Position numbers and translations under genes: made by a program
Source of the DNA: CBDFNN01 sp965250215
GTDB lineage: Bacteria > Bacteroidota > Rhodothermia > Rhodothermales > DATKEJ01
DNA length: 64,000 nt
Direction of reading: 5' to 3'
NCBI GenBank assembly: GCA_965250215.1
Contig: CBDFNN010000004.1
Location: 930,001-994,000, forward strand
In this document: one piece after another, positions 49,367 to 58,623 of the stretch
Layout: the number at the start of each line of letters is the position of its first letter
Position numbering within the stretch: position 1 is the first letter of the stretch
The notes under the pieces: model-generated
Told to the model about the DNA's origin: nothing
The model's input: only the letters and a program-made list of their open reading frames with translations
Databases searched by the model: none

Positions 49367-50764
49367 TTGCTCAACGAACAAAGCCGACTTTATCAACGCC
49401 TTATTTTCTTTGCCGATCTGGCCTTGATCGCCTTGGCGTGGGTGATAGCCTACTACCTTCGTTTCTATCTCCTAAGGGATATTCTTCCCTTGCCCTTATT
49501 CAGACCGCTTGCTAGATATAGCACATATATCCTTCCGGTCGTAGCGCTTTGGGGCCTCATTTTTCTCGCTTCGGGACTCTACGCACCACGTGTGACTAGA
49601 AGTCTTTCCTCTATGATTCTCGCTGTGTTCAGGGCGGTTCTCTTCGGAATGGCAACGGGCGTTGCCGGTATGTTTTTCTATCGAGCCTTCTCTTTTTCGA
49701 GAGCGCACATGCTACTTTTTGGCATCGTGACCGCGGTGATGATGGTCCTTCTTCGGCTCATCCTCTATTGGTTTTCGAATCAGTCCAGAAAGCGTGGGCG
49801 CAATCGGCGAAACGTCCTCATCGTTGGGGCAGGGGAGACGGGGAGGAGATTGGCCGGCGCCTTCAAGCGATTTCCCCTGATGGGTATTAATGTCCTAGGA
49901 TTTCTAGATACGTCTAGTGGGGAGGATATCATTGGCTCACCAGACGAAATTGCGCGTTTTGTTGATGAGAGAGAAAAAGGCGATGAGCGAATCGATGCTG
50001 TTTACGTCACTCTTCCCTTTGAAGAATCTGTTCAAGTCAATAAAATTGTAGACGAGATGTCGACTCGTTTGGCCAATGTCTATATGGTCCCAGACCTTCT
50101 GCACTTTGACATCATGAACAGCCGAGTATCAAGCGTGGAAGGGATGCCTGTCATTCATCTTATAGATGAATCTCCTCTTGAAGTTGGTCGCTTTGTCAAA
50201 AGGGGTTTTGACTTGATTTTTTCACTACTTGTCATAATTGTGTCATCGCCTTTATTTCTATTAATCGCGATAGGAGTAAAGCTATCCTCGAAAGGTCCTG
50301 TTTTCTATAAACAAGAGAGAATGAGTCTGAACGGCCAGAGATTCGAAATGCTAAAATTCCGATCGATGCCGCTTGGCTCAGAATCAGAATCTGGACCCGT
50401 TTGGGCGACGGCTGGAGAAAGTCGGGCGACAGGATTTGGTTCATTTCTTCGAAAGACTTCACTCGATGAAGTGCCCCAGTTTATAAATGTCTTGAAAGGA
50501 GACATGTCCGTCGTCGGACCGAGACCAGAGCGCCCTGTTTTCATAGAAGAATTCAAATCTCATGTGCCCGGATACATGTTTCGACACAAAATGAAGGGCG
50601 GAATTACGGGTTGGGCGCAGGTAAATGGCTGGAGAGGTGATACTTCTATAGAAAAAAGGATCGAATTTGATCTGCATTACATCCGAAATTGGTCTTTGGG
50701 CTTCGATTTTCGGATTCTTTTCCTTACGCTCTTTAGAGGCTTCGTAAATGAGAATGCCTACTAA
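49367..50764 (+). CDS. polyprenyl-phosphate sugar phosphotransferase (WcaJ/WbaP type)
   Basis: The 465-residue membrane protein transfers a sugar-1-phosphate from a nucleotide sugar to undecaprenyl phosphate, the first step of exopolysaccharide or O-antigen assembly. The N-terminal part has four membrane helices (to about residue 130), then a Rossmann-like CoA_binding_3 domain (NVLIVGAGETGRRLAGAF, core VGAGETGRRL). The catalytic domain (about 280-465) has KRGFDLIFSLLVIIVSSPLF (membrane hairpin), FYKQERMSLNGQRFEMLKFRSM (core KFRSM), SLDEVPQFINVLKGDMSVVGPRP (core LDEVPQ and VGPRP). The start is TTG 49367; AAGGAGA lies 13 bases before it. No glycosyltransferase cluster surrounds it. Confidence 0.9.
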   Translation: MLNEQSRLYQRLIFFADLALIALAWVIAYYLRFYLLRDILPLPLFRPLARYSTYILPVVALWGLIFLASGLYAPRVTRSLSSMILAVFRAVLFGMATGVAGMFFYRAFSFSRAHMLLFGIVTAVMMVLLRLILYWFSNQSRKRGRNRRNVLIVGAGETGRRLAGAFKRFPLMGINVLGFLDTSSGEDIIGSPDEIARFVDEREKGDERIDAVYVTLPFEESVQVNKIVDEMSTRLANVYMVPDLLHFDIMNSRVSSVEGMPVIHLIDESPLEVGRFVKRGFDLIFSLLVIIVSSPLFLLIAIGVKLSSKGPVFYKQERMSLNGQRFEMLKFRSMPLGSESESGPVWATAGESRATGFGSFLRKTSLDEVPQFINVLKGDMSVVGPRPERPVFIEEFKSHVPGYMFRHKMKGGITGWAQVNGWRGDTSIEKRIEFDLHYIRNWSLGFDFRILFLTLFRGFVNENAY

Positions 50765-50767
50765 ATT

Positions 50768-51277
50768 ATGAGCGATACAAAACTGAGAGATCAGGTAGCT
50801 AGGCTATCGAAGTCTGATACGAAAAAAGCACACAAATTGGCGGGGACTATTCAGGATCCTTGGTTCAAAGGACAGGCCTTGGCCTGGGTTCTGCGATATT
50901 CGGAAGGTTCTTCGACAAAGCTGAGCAAGGAAATAGCAAAAGTAGCTGGAGAAGGTGAAGATGGATACAAACAGCTCGCTGTGCGGGTCTGGCAAGTTGT
51001 GGCCCTCGTTGAGCGGGGAGACGAGAAATCTTCAAAGAAACTCATCGAGACTTTGATAGATTCGTCTGAAACCGTAAAGCCTTTGGCGTCGAAAATAGAA
51101 TATCTAATGTTGTTGCTTCATGCTTCACTTAGATTGGATATCGATCAGCAGGTCCACGTGACCTCTGTTCTGAGGACGACTTGCAAGAATCAGTCAAATT
51201 GGAAATGTCAGAAGGCATTGAAGGACATGGATCAATTGCTTTCAGGCGAGAGACAGCCTAAGCCCTTTTTCTGGTAA
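50768..51277 (+). CDS. hypothetical all-helical cytoplasmic protein
   Basis: The 169-residue protein has no signal peptide and is almost entirely predicted helix: KLRDQVARLSKSDTKKAHKLA, KGQALAWVLRYSEGS, YKQLAVRVWQVVALVERGDEKSSKKLIETLID (core QVVALVERGDEKSSKKLI). The pattern of helix pairs resembles HEAT/TPR-like solenoids, but no clear repeat consensus can be assigned. The gene starts 3 bases after the sugar transferase stop, so it is translated from the same mRNA. A terminator follows. It could be a partner of the transferase; that is inference. Confidence 0.7.
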   Translation: MSDTKLRDQVARLSKSDTKKAHKLAGTIQDPWFKGQALAWVLRYSEGSSTKLSKEIAKVAGEGEDGYKQLAVRVWQVVALVERGDEKSSKKLIETLIDSSETVKPLASKIEYLMLLLHASLRLDIDQQVHVTSVLRTTCKNQSNWKCQKALKDMDQLLSGERQPKPFFW

Positions 51278-51284
51278 ATTTAGA

Positions 51285-51305
51285 CGGCTAAATAGCCGCG
51301 GTTTT
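51285..51305 (+). terminator. terminator after sugar transferase operon
   Basis: CGGCTA-AA-TAGCCG followed by CGGTTTTA: a 6-base GC-rich stem with a T-run two bases later, 8 bases after the stop codon of the gene 50768-51277. Confidence 0.55.
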
Positions 51306-51557
51306 ACTAGCTGAAAAGAGGCTGGCTGAATGGCAATCTAGCTGACCAACTAACAGACGGACAAGCTTCTAAAGCGGAAGCTTTTATAGATATCTATTCG
51401 GATCATTCGAATGGGGATGTAATGCCATGGACTGTTCTAGCCGATAGTCTGGCAATTTATTCGATAGCCCAATCGTTATTTGATGGCTATTTGCATTCCG
51501 ATTCCGGGATGTCCTCCTGATGCGCGGCTACCTGAGGTGGCCCTAAATTTTAGACAA

Positions 51558-52307
51558 ATGAAATCGACAAAATTAAGTCTGGCCTTACTCTTTGTGATGG
51601 CCTGCACAACTCCAATTCAATCCCAATCGACGATGACAGACCTTAAAGAATCAACACTTCATGTCCGAGGGCAGGCCCAAATCATGGTGCCACCTGATCA
51701 GGTCTCGGTGAATCTTGGATTGACTACGGAGGCAACGACCGTTAGAGAAGCTTTGGATGAGAATACCCAAGCCATGGACGCAATATTCTCAGCCATGGAA
51801 GATCTTGGTCTCGACAAAGAGGAAGACATGAAGACGCAGAATTTCAGCGTCAATCCGACATGGTCGAATAGACCTAGGAACGCCGGAGCGGACTGGAAAT
51901 CAGAGATCGTTGGATACCGTGTCAACAATAGTATCAATGTCTCTACCAAGAAATTAGAATTGATCGGAGACATCATTGCAAAGGGAGCTGAGGCCGGTGC
52001 CAATCAGGTGAACTCGGTCACCTTTAGCCTAGCCGACAAAAGGAAATATCGAAGCCAAGCCATCACTATGGCGGCACATAATGCCAGAGAAGACGCAGAA
52101 GTTCTAGCTATCGCTTCGGGAGCTAGCATAGTCGGAATAAAAACTCTGACTTTGGATAACGCTATTTCTAATCCGGTCCGAGTGCATGAATCGCGTGCAA
52201 TGGTCCAAGGAGCGGCCATGGATTCCTTCGCAGCACCGCCAATCGAATCGGGAGATATTACAGTCGTTGTTAACGTGTCGGTTGTTTATCGGCTCGGCGA
52301 GGACTGA
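51558..52307 (+). CDS. exported SIMPL-domain (DUF541) protein
   Basis: The 249-residue protein from ATG 51558 has a signal peptide with MACTTPIQSQ; the Cys of VMAC sits in a possible lipobox. The SIMPL domain (PF04402) starts with LHVRGQAQIMVPPDQVSVNLGL (core VRGQAQIMVPPDQV), and continues with a YRVNNSINVSTKKLELIGDII segment (core YRVNNSINV) and the C-terminal DITVVVNVSVVYRL. Family members are periplasmic proteins of about 240 residues, sometimes linked to oxidative stress or acting as oligomeric rings. An ATG at 51480 is in frame but gives a non-signal leader. Confidence 0.85.
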   Translation: MKSTKLSLALLFVMACTTPIQSQSTMTDLKESTLHVRGQAQIMVPPDQVSVNLGLTTEATTVREALDENTQAMDAIFSAMEDLGLDKEEDMKTQNFSVNPTWSNRPRNAGADWKSEIVGYRVNNSINVSTKKLELIGDIIAKGAEAGANQVNSVTFSLADKRKYRSQAITMAAHNAREDAEVLAIASGASIVGIKTLTLDNAISNPVRVHESRAMVQGAAMDSFAAPPIESGDITVVVNVSVVYRLGED

Positions 52308-52362
52308 TGCCTATCGAAGTCGAACGTTTTTTTATAATTGGTCACGTACAAGGGAAAGACCC

Positions 52363-53238
52363 ATGCGCAGAAACGGAACACGGAAAAAAGAACACGGAAA
52401 ACAATTCGAGGCAGTTTTTCGATTTCTGTCTGCCTCCTTTGTGTGTCTCCTTTTGGCCTGCACCGAGTCTCCCTATCCAGCAACTGGCCAGATTCATAGC
52501 GCAGCGCCAAATGACTCCAGTGTAGTGGTTACCTATGTCGCTAATGAAGGAGTCCTGATTGCTCAAGGAGAGACGCAAGTCTTGATAGACGGCTTACATT
52601 TACCTTACGGCCCAAACTACATGCCTACGCCACATGGGACTGTAGAGAAAATTTTGAATGCCGAGGCACCCTTCACGAGTCTTGACTTCGTCTTAGTCTC
52701 CCACGTTCATGGCGATCACTTTGCTTCAAGTCTTGTCTCCCAACTGCTAGATTCTAACACAGAGGTTCAGCTTTTCACCAGTCCTCAAGTACTCGATAGC
52801 TTAAGCAATGACACGGGTGAAAACAGTTTTGCAATGAACTATACGAGGGGGATAAAAACCACTCGAGTTCAAGGTGGTGCTAGAGTGACCATTGGGAAGG
52901 TGGATCACGGATCGGAGCAATTCACCTGGGTGCAAAACCTAGGACAAATTGTGGAGATCGGTGGACTCAAGTTTCTCCATGTTGGTGATCCGGGCATGGG
53001 GGAGGATGACTTAGAGGCTTTGGATATTCTTGATGAAGAAATCGATGTTGCCATTCTCCCAGACTGGTTCCTTCGATACCTTGATGGTAGGAGAGTGACC
53101 AATAAATACATCAAGGCCAAGGCCTATATCGCTGTGCACGTTTCACAACAAGAAGGTGCTCAGGCTCGAAGAGAAATTGTCAAACACTACCCAGGCGCCA
53201 CTGTGTTCACAGAGTCCGGGCAGCAAGTCGCCTTCTAA
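52363..53238 (+). CDS. MBL-fold metallo-hydrolase lipoprotein
   Basis: This 291-residue protein from ATG 52363 has a lipoprotein signal peptide with LLLAC (Cys33), preceded by a basic stretch. The metallo-beta-lactamase-type zinc site is HVHGDH (His114, His116, Asp118, His119), then VGDPGM supplies the Asp, and the late AYIAVHVSQQ the last His. It is similar in layout to UlaG-like/MBL hydrolases. The frame is open upstream to 52186, overlapping the SIMPL gene in another frame, but that part has no protein character. The codons for the basic stretch contain an ACACGGAA repeat, so the exact start is uncertain. A strong terminator follows. Confidence 0.8.
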   Translation: MRRNGTRKKEHGKQFEAVFRFLSASFVCLLLACTESPYPATGQIHSAAPNDSSVVVTYVANEGVLIAQGETQVLIDGLHLPYGPNYMPTPHGTVEKILNAEAPFTSLDFVLVSHVHGDHFASSLVSQLLDSNTEVQLFTSPQVLDSLSNDTGENSFAMNYTRGIKTTRVQGGARVTIGKVDHGSEQFTWVQNLGQIVEIGGLKFLHVGDPGMGEDDLEALDILDEEIDVAILPDWFLRYLDGRRVTNKYIKAKAYIAVHVSQQEGAQARREIVKHYPGATVFTESGQQVAF

Positions 53239-53283
53239 GAATGTCCCGTCAAGGCACCTGGCTTGATTTCCCTCTAATTATAG

Positions 53284-53321
53284 GAAGCGACAAATTTGTC
53301 AACCAATTTGGTCGCTTCTTT
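53284..53321 (+). terminator. terminator after MBL hydrolase gene
   Basis: GAAGCGAC (53284-53291) pairs with GTCGCTTC (53311-53318), the stem continues inward imperfectly through the AAATTTG and CAATTTG segments, and TTT follows. It lies 46 bases after the stop codon. Confidence 0.65.
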
Positions 53322-53363
53322 CGCCATGTGAATTAAGACAACAATTCATTTGATGATATAGCT

Positions 53364-54128
53364 ATGCGAAATCTACTAATTCTACTCTACGGCCTATTTT
53401 GTTACGCCGTCTTCCTTCCGACCTTCGTCTATCTCGTATTCTTTGTAGGCGGATTTCTTGCCCCTATAACCATAGACTACGGTGTCTCCGAGAATCCATG
53501 GTGGTTGGCTCTTCCCATAAATCTGATTCTAATTTTGTCCTTCGGCCTACAGCACAGTCTTATGGCTAGGCCGAAATTCAAAGAGTCGCTCACCAAGGTC
53601 ATTCCCAAGTCTATGGAAAGATCAAGCTATGTGTTAATAGCAAGCCTCCTCTGGATTCTAATTTATTGGCAGTGGCGCCCAATGCCGGCTGTGTTCTGGT
53701 CGCTCGAGACTCCCTTGGTTCGTTATCTTCTTTGGAGCTTATTTGGTACTGGCTTTCTCACAGCATTGACTTCGACATTTCTTCTCAACCACTTTCAGTT
53801 ATTTGGCCTGCAGCAGGTTTGCCGTAACTGGCGAGGTAGGGGAGTGGCCGGACCACAATTCCGCCGTCCTTTATTCTACAGAATTGTTAGGCATCCTTTA
53901 ATAACCGGTATTCTCATGTTCATGTGGTTTACGCCGCACATGACGATTGGCCATTTTCTTTTCGCCTTCGGAATGACTAGCTATGTCTTAATAGCTTTGG
54001 AATACGAAGAACGAGATCTCGTCGACAGTATCGAACCGGAGTATCGAGATTACGAAGGTGTAGTCCCGAAGTTGGTCCCGTTTCCCAGGAGAAAACCCAG
54101 AAGGCATATAGGCTCATTTGGCGCCTAG
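53364..54128 (+). CDS. mddA: MddA-like methanethiol S-methyltransferase (NnrU/ICMT-like membrane protein)
   Basis: The 254-residue integral membrane protein has about six helices. Marker segments are FGLQHSLMARPKFK (about residues 59-72), the SYVLIASLLWILIYWQWRPMP helix (core IYWQWRP), and a C-terminal part with YRIVRHPLITGILMFMWFTPHMT (core RHPLITG), then LEERDL-like YEERDLVDSI and YRDYEGVVPKLVPFP. RHPxxxG, ExxE and YxxY form the S-adenosylmethionine site of isoprenylcysteine-methyltransferase-like proteins. The combination fits MddA, which methylates methanethiol to dimethyl sulfide; the related NnrU shares QHSLMARP but is shorter at the C-terminus. The activity is inferred. Confidence 0.7.
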   Translation: MRNLLILLYGLFCYAVFLPTFVYLVFFVGGFLAPITIDYGVSENPWWLALPINLILILSFGLQHSLMARPKFKESLTKVIPKSMERSSYVLIASLLWILIYWQWRPMPAVFWSLETPLVRYLLWSLFGTGFLTALTSTFLLNHFQLFGLQQVCRNWRGRGVAGPQFRRPLFYRIVRHPLITGILMFMWFTPHMTIGHFLFAFGMTSYVLIALEYEERDLVDSIEPEYRDYEGVVPKLVPFPRRKPRRHIGSFGA

Positions 54129-54211
54129 GTCCACTACCATTTGAAACGACACCAATCAAAGATTAAGTCACTCAACTCGGCCAAGAAAATTGGCAGTCCT
54201 TTTTCTCCAAA

Positions 54212-55882
54212 CTACATTCTTGGCTTAACGACCTGACCTGGCGTTGCGCCAGAATGTTCGCCTTGCTCAATCACGACCTCGCCATTTACCAAGACGTAAG
54301 GGATTCCAACTGGATACTGGTGCGGATCTTCAAAAGTGGCTTTGTCTTTCACGGCAGCTGGGTCAAAAACGACGAGGTCAGCTTTGGCGCCAACTTGCAA
54401 GCGTCCTCGATCATTCGCCCTAATTAGATCTGCCGGAGCGCTCGTCATTTTCCGAATGGCGGATTCCATGGACATGATCTGTTTGTCTAAGACATAATGT
54501 CCTAGCACTCTCGGAAAAGTCCCGTAGGTTCTTGGATGAGGCTTTCCTTGATTCAATATTCCGTAAGTGGCCCTCGCCGATCCATCCGAGCAGACTAAGG
54601 CTTTTGGGTGTGCGAGCAACATGGATGTATTCTCCTCACTCATTCCATAGCCCACCATAGAAGTCTGATTTTGGTCGGCCAATGTAAGTTCAACCAGGAA
54701 GTCATAGGGATCTCTCCCCAGTTCGGAGGCGACATCTCCAAGCTTTTTCCCTTCGACCCATTTGTAACTCGCGATTTGAACGGAAGTCACCTGAACAGCA
54801 TTCCAGTTTCCCATGCGATCAATTTTCTTCATTACTTCCGCCTTGATCCGCGGACTCAAAGTGTCATCTACCAGAGAACTTGTCAGCAGATTCCCTTCTC
54901 GAGCCCAAAGTGGAAAAAGCGATCCAAGATCCGTCGAGTAAGCGACATAGGGATAACGGTCAAAATTTACTTTCATTCCTGATTCATTCGCCGCATCGAT
55001 CATCTGCAAAGCCACCTTTGCCTTCCACCAATTCCGGCTTCCCTGTGCTTTCATATGCGCTACTAAGATCGGCATATCAGCCTGTGACCCGATAAAGAGC
55101 GTTTCCTCAATCGCTTGAAGAACTCGATCGTCTTCGTTTCGCATGTGGCTCGAATATGGCAATCCAGATCCTGAGAAGGGCTGACAGCACGCGATGATTT
55201 CTTCAGTCGACGCAAAAGCGCCTGGCGTGTATTCTAAGCCAGTCGAAATTCCACACGCTCCGGCCCTTTTGGCTTCCTCAACATGAGCTTGCATCACTAC
55301 AATCTCGCTATCAGAGGCAGGTCGGTCAAAGCTGCCAATTACGTTACCACGCACAGTGCCTAAACCGATCATGCTGGCGATATTCATCGAGGCGGGTTCT
55401 TTCTCGAAAGCGGCGAAGAAGCCTGCGAGATCTTTGAATGCGATCGAGGTCCCGAACATTTCGTGAAAGGTCTTGTCGAGCTCGATCCATTGCAAGTCCG
55501 TCCATGGTCCCATACTGGAACCGTCCTGCCCAACTACCTCCGTGGTGACACCCTGACGAACTTTGCTTTCTGCATTTCGATTGGCAAAAAGTCGAATATC
55601 CGTGTGCCCATGGATGTCGACAAAGCCGGGACAAACACTCATATCAGTGGCATCTATTACCCGTGCATCCTTTTCATCGAGATTCTTCCCAATGCCAATG
55701 ATGGATCCGCCCTCAAGGACGATATCTGTGGTCACAGGTGGATTACCTAGTCCATCATACAGCGATCCATTTCTGACAATGACTCGTCCAGCTTGGCGCT
55801 TAGAGGAGCCAGATTTATTAGATAATAAAAAGGGAAGGCTTGCTAGGGCAGGCGCCGAGCCGATAAAGTCTCTTCGATTCAT
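54212..55882 (-). CDS. exported D-aminoacylase (N-acyl-D-amino-acid deacylase)
   Basis: The 556-residue amidohydrolase from ATG 55882 has a twin-arginine-like leader NRRDFIGSAPALASLPFLL, suggesting Tat export. The catalytic domain begins IVRNGSLYDGLGNPP and has metal ligands HGH in VDIHGHTD, then VGQDGSSMGPW, CGISTGLEYTPG, the SHMRNEDDRVLQAIEE block (core SHMRNE), and KALVCSDGSA with the Asp. The order and the S-T-G-LEYxPG motif are those of D-aminoacylases (COG3653). It cleaves N-acyl-D-amino acids, for example from peptidoglycan or detritus. It is convergent with the MddA-like gene and divergent from the nos operon. Confidence 0.9.
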   Translation of the reverse strand: MNRRDFIGSAPALASLPFLLSNKSGSSKRQAGRVIVRNGSLYDGLGNPPVTTDIVLEGGSIIGIGKNLDEKDARVIDATDMSVCPGFVDIHGHTDIRLFANRNAESKVRQGVTTEVVGQDGSSMGPWTDLQWIELDKTFHEMFGTSIAFKDLAGFFAAFEKEPASMNIASMIGLGTVRGNVIGSFDRPASDSEIVVMQAHVEEAKRAGACGISTGLEYTPGAFASTEEIIACCQPFSGSGLPYSSHMRNEDDRVLQAIEETLFIGSQADMPILVAHMKAQGSRNWWKAKVALQMIDAANESGMKVNFDRYPYVAYSTDLGSLFPLWAREGNLLTSSLVDDTLSPRIKAEVMKKIDRMGNWNAVQVTSVQIASYKWVEGKKLGDVASELGRDPYDFLVELTLADQNQTSMVGYGMSEENTSMLLAHPKALVCSDGSARATYGILNQGKPHPRTYGTFPRVLGHYVLDKQIMSMESAIRKMTSAPADLIRANDRGRLQVGAKADLVVFDPAAVKDKATFEDPHQYPVGIPYVLVNGEVVIEQGEHSGATPGQVVKPRM

Positions 55883-56057
55883 TAGTGTCAAGACTGATTG
55901 ATGGATCTGATAATATACGAGACGGAAGGGTAATGGTGATTGTAGGGATTTGCACTACATCCCCTAAGACACCATCCTCTCATTGAGTTTTGCCTCTGGC
56001 TCTCAGCCCCTCGTTGACCTCAACCGGATATTAAGCAAGTCACCAAACCAGGAAACC

Positions 56058-56555
56058 ATGTTTCAGAGATCTTTTGTAGTTATTCTTCTCGCTTTTTCCC
56101 TATCAATATCAGCCTGTGGAGAGTCAGGTGAACAGTCATCAGCTCCATCTTCTGACGCTCCTTCTGCAAGTGCGCAGCAAAGCCCAGGCTCAGATCTAAG
56201 TCCGGCGCAGATTGTCAATGGAATTGGTCCAATAACAGCCAGTATTGAACTGGGTGAAATCGATCGCACACTTGGCGCCGAAGGTGCTGGAATATTTAAG
56301 ATTAAGTGTACAGCTTGTCACAAGATGGACAAGAGATACATCGGTCCACCGCTCGCTAATATTCTCGATTCACGATCTCCGGCTTACGTCATGAATATGA
56401 TTCTAAATCCTGAGGAGATGACCCAAAAACATCCCGAGGCGAAAAAACTTCTCGCCGAATATATTGCTCCAATGGCCAATCAAAACCTCACAGAGCATGA
56501 GGCTAGGGCCGTTCTAGAATACATCCGCGTGGCAGCAGATTCGCTTGCCAATTAA
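56058..56555 (+). CDS. cytochrome c lipoprotein of the nos operon
   Basis: This 165-residue protein from ATG 56058 has a lipoprotein signal peptide with lipobox ISAC (Cys20), a low-complexity Ser/Ala/Gln/Pro linker to about residue 45, and a class I cytochrome c domain. Haem attachment is CTACH (Cys84, Cys87, His88), and the likely axial Met is in YIAPMANQNLTEHEA. It lies 41 bases upstream of nosZ and is probably the electron donor that passes electrons from the quinol pool to NosZ, a role such cytochromes are given in clade II nos clusters. The frame is open from 55983, but the first 25 residues are not signal-like. Confidence 0.9.
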   Translation: MFQRSFVVILLAFSLSISACGESGEQSSAPSSDAPSASAQQSPGSDLSPAQIVNGIGPITASIELGEIDRTLGAEGAGIFKIKCTACHKMDKRYIGPPLANILDSRSPAYVMNMILNPEEMTQKHPEAKKLLAEYIAPMANQNLTEHEARAVLEYIRVAADSLAN

Positions 56556-56596
56556 GTCACTCGTTCACAACATCATCAACCCACTTAGGTAGTGAG

Positions 56597-58555
56597 ATGA
56601 AAAAATTATCTTTAAACAAAGCACTATTTCTGATAATGGCGATCGCCGTCGTTACAGCTAGTGCTTTCAATTGTCAGTCTACTGGATCCAGTTCAATTGC
56701 AACGGACGATGCCGCGTCGCAAGTCTATGTCCCACCCGGAAGTTACGACGAGTTTTACGCCTTCATGTCTGGCGGCTTCAGTGGCCAAGTTACTGTACAT
56801 GGACTTCCTTCTGGAAGACTGATCAAAACGATCCCTGTGTTTTCTCAATTTCCTGAAAATGGATGGGGTTACTCCGAAGAGACTAAGCCGATGCTGACAA
56901 CAACTTTTGGAGAGATCCCTTGGGATGATTCACACCACCCTGAGCTATCCCAAACAGACGGCGTTCCAGATGGAAGATGGCTTTTCATTAATGCTAACAA
57001 TACGCCGCGAATTGCTCGAATTGATTTAGACTCTTTTGAAACCGACGAAATTATTCAAATTCCGAATTCGGCTGGAAACCATGCGTCTCCTTTCATAACA
57101 CCAAATTCTGAGTATGTAGTAGCTTCTACCCGATTCAGTCTACCCATTCCGAATAAGGATATGTCCATTTCAGACTACAAAGGGAATTTCAAAGGAACGA
57201 TCACTTTTGTAAAGGCAGATACTCCGGGAGAAATGGATATCGCTTTTCAGATTCTAGTTCCTGGTTTCAACTACGATCTATCTCATTCAGGAAAAGGTGT
57301 GTCTTACGGTTGGTCTTTCTTTACCACTTACAACACGGAGGAAGCTCACACCCTATTGGAGGTCAACGCCTCGCAGAATGACAAAGATTTTGTAGCCGCT
57401 GTCAATTGGAAGAGAGCCGAGGAGTGCGTCGCGGAAGGAAAGGCAACAACGATGAATTCGCCGTACTACCATAATCACCTAGACGAAAACAGGATCGCTG
57501 TAGCGGAGCTGAAGGAAAGTGTCAAGATTCTTGAGCCGTCGAATTGTGATGGCATGATTTACTATCTGCCCACACCGAAGTCTCCTCACGGAGTCGACGT
57601 TGATCCTTCGGGAGAGTATATCATTGCCGGCGGAAAACTAGCGACAGTAATTCCTGTGCATTCATTCTCGAAAATGCTAACCGCCATCGAGAATGAGGCT
57701 TTTGAAACTGTTGTTGAAGGAATACCTGTCATTCGATATGAAGATGTGATCGCGGGAGAGGTAGAGAATGCAGGACTTGGACCGCTTCACACTGAGTTTG
57801 ACGGAAAAGGCTTCGCCTATACGACGGCCTTCATTTCGTCTGAAATAGTCAAGTGGGAAATTGGCACGTGGCAAGTAGTGGATAGAATTCCTAGCTACTA
57901 CTCCGTTGGTCACTTGATGATACCTCAAGGCGATAGTAGAGAGCCATCTGGAAAGTATATGGTCGCTCTTAATAAGATCACAAAAGACCGTTACCTACCA
58001 ACAGGTCCAGAGCTTGCACACGCCGCTCAGTTGATTGACATCAGCGGTGATCGCATGAAACTCATTCTTGACTTCCCGACGATGGGTGAACCACACTACG
58101 CTCAAGGAATTCCTGCCAGCAAGATTATGGACAATCAAGTTCAAATGTACGCGCTTGAGGAGAATAACCATCCTTATGGAATTAGGAGCGAAGCTGATGC
58201 CCGCGTTGAACGTGATGGCAAAACCGTCCACGTTTACATGTCGACTATTAGAACTCACTTTGCACCTGACAACATTGAAGGGATAAAGGCTGGGGACGAA
58301 GTCTTCTTCCATGTGACCAATCTAGAGCAAGATTGGGACGTTCCACACGGTTTCGCAATTATCGGAATGGAGAATGCTGAGCTTCTGGTCATGCCAGGTG
58401 AAACAAGAACAGTCAGGTGGACTCCTAAGGAACCAGGTATTTATCCATTCTACTGCACAGACTTCTGTTCTGCTTTGCACCAAGAGATGTCTGGATACGT
58501 GAGAGTTTCGCCAGCCAACTCTTCGACGCCTTTGACATTTCACGTCGGAGAATAG
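56597..58555 (+). CDS. nosZ: nitrous oxide reductase, clade II (Sec-dependent)
   Basis: The 652-residue periplasmic copper enzyme reduces N2O to N2. It has a Sec-type leader (residues 1-25, no twin arginine), which together with the DDSHHPELSQTDGVPDGRWLF segment (core DSHHPELSQTDG, His113-His114) puts it in clade II. The seven-bladed propeller that holds the CuZ cluster fills residues 90-500. The C-terminal cupredoxin has the CuA motif CTDFCSALHQEM (Cys620, Cys624, His628, Met631) and an upstream His in DVPHGFAI. All expected ligands I can locate are present. A cysteine at residue 26 (SAFNC) is near the cleavage site, but the lipobox is imperfect. Confidence 0.97.
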   Translation: MKKLSLNKALFLIMAIAVVTASAFNCQSTGSSSIATDDAASQVYVPPGSYDEFYAFMSGGFSGQVTVHGLPSGRLIKTIPVFSQFPENGWGYSEETKPMLTTTFGEIPWDDSHHPELSQTDGVPDGRWLFINANNTPRIARIDLDSFETDEIIQIPNSAGNHASPFITPNSEYVVASTRFSLPIPNKDMSISDYKGNFKGTITFVKADTPGEMDIAFQILVPGFNYDLSHSGKGVSYGWSFFTTYNTEEAHTLLEVNASQNDKDFVAAVNWKRAEECVAEGKATTMNSPYYHNHLDENRIAVAELKESVKILEPSNCDGMIYYLPTPKSPHGVDVDPSGEYIIAGGKLATVIPVHSFSKMLTAIENEAFETVVEGIPVIRYEDVIAGEVENAGLGPLHTEFDGKGFAYTTAFISSEIVKWEIGTWQVVDRIPSYYSVGHLMIPQGDSREPSGKYMVALNKITKDRYLPTGPELAHAAQLIDISGDRMKLILDFPTMGEPHYAQGIPASKIMDNQVQMYALEENNHPYGIRSEADARVERDGKTVHVYMSTIRTHFAPDNIEGIKAGDEVFFHVTNLEQDWDVPHGFAIIGMENAELLVMPGETRTVRWTPKEPGIYPFYCTDFCSALHQEMSGYVRVSPANSSTPLTFHVGE

Positions 58556-58623
58556 AAAGCCTCTCCAAAAGCTTCAGTGGCAGGTCGACAAGGTCGGCCT
58601 GCCATGGGCCTAAATGGAAATAA

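Noticed and set aside
51480..51557. Upstream ATG for the SIMPL protein
   Set aside because: The added 26 residues contain Pro and Cys and no signal-peptide pattern; ATG 51558 gives a clean signal peptide.
54212..55882. D-aminoacylase as the missing third enzyme of the racemase pathway
   Set aside because: It is 46 kb away, exported by its leader, and acts on D-isomers, while the pathway needs a cytoplasmic hydrolase for N-succinyl-L-amino acids.
56013..56024. GTTGACCTCAAC upstream of the nos operon as an FNR/DNR-type site
   Set aside because: Arms are only 4 bases and do not match TTGAT-N4-ATCAA; not enough to call an operator.
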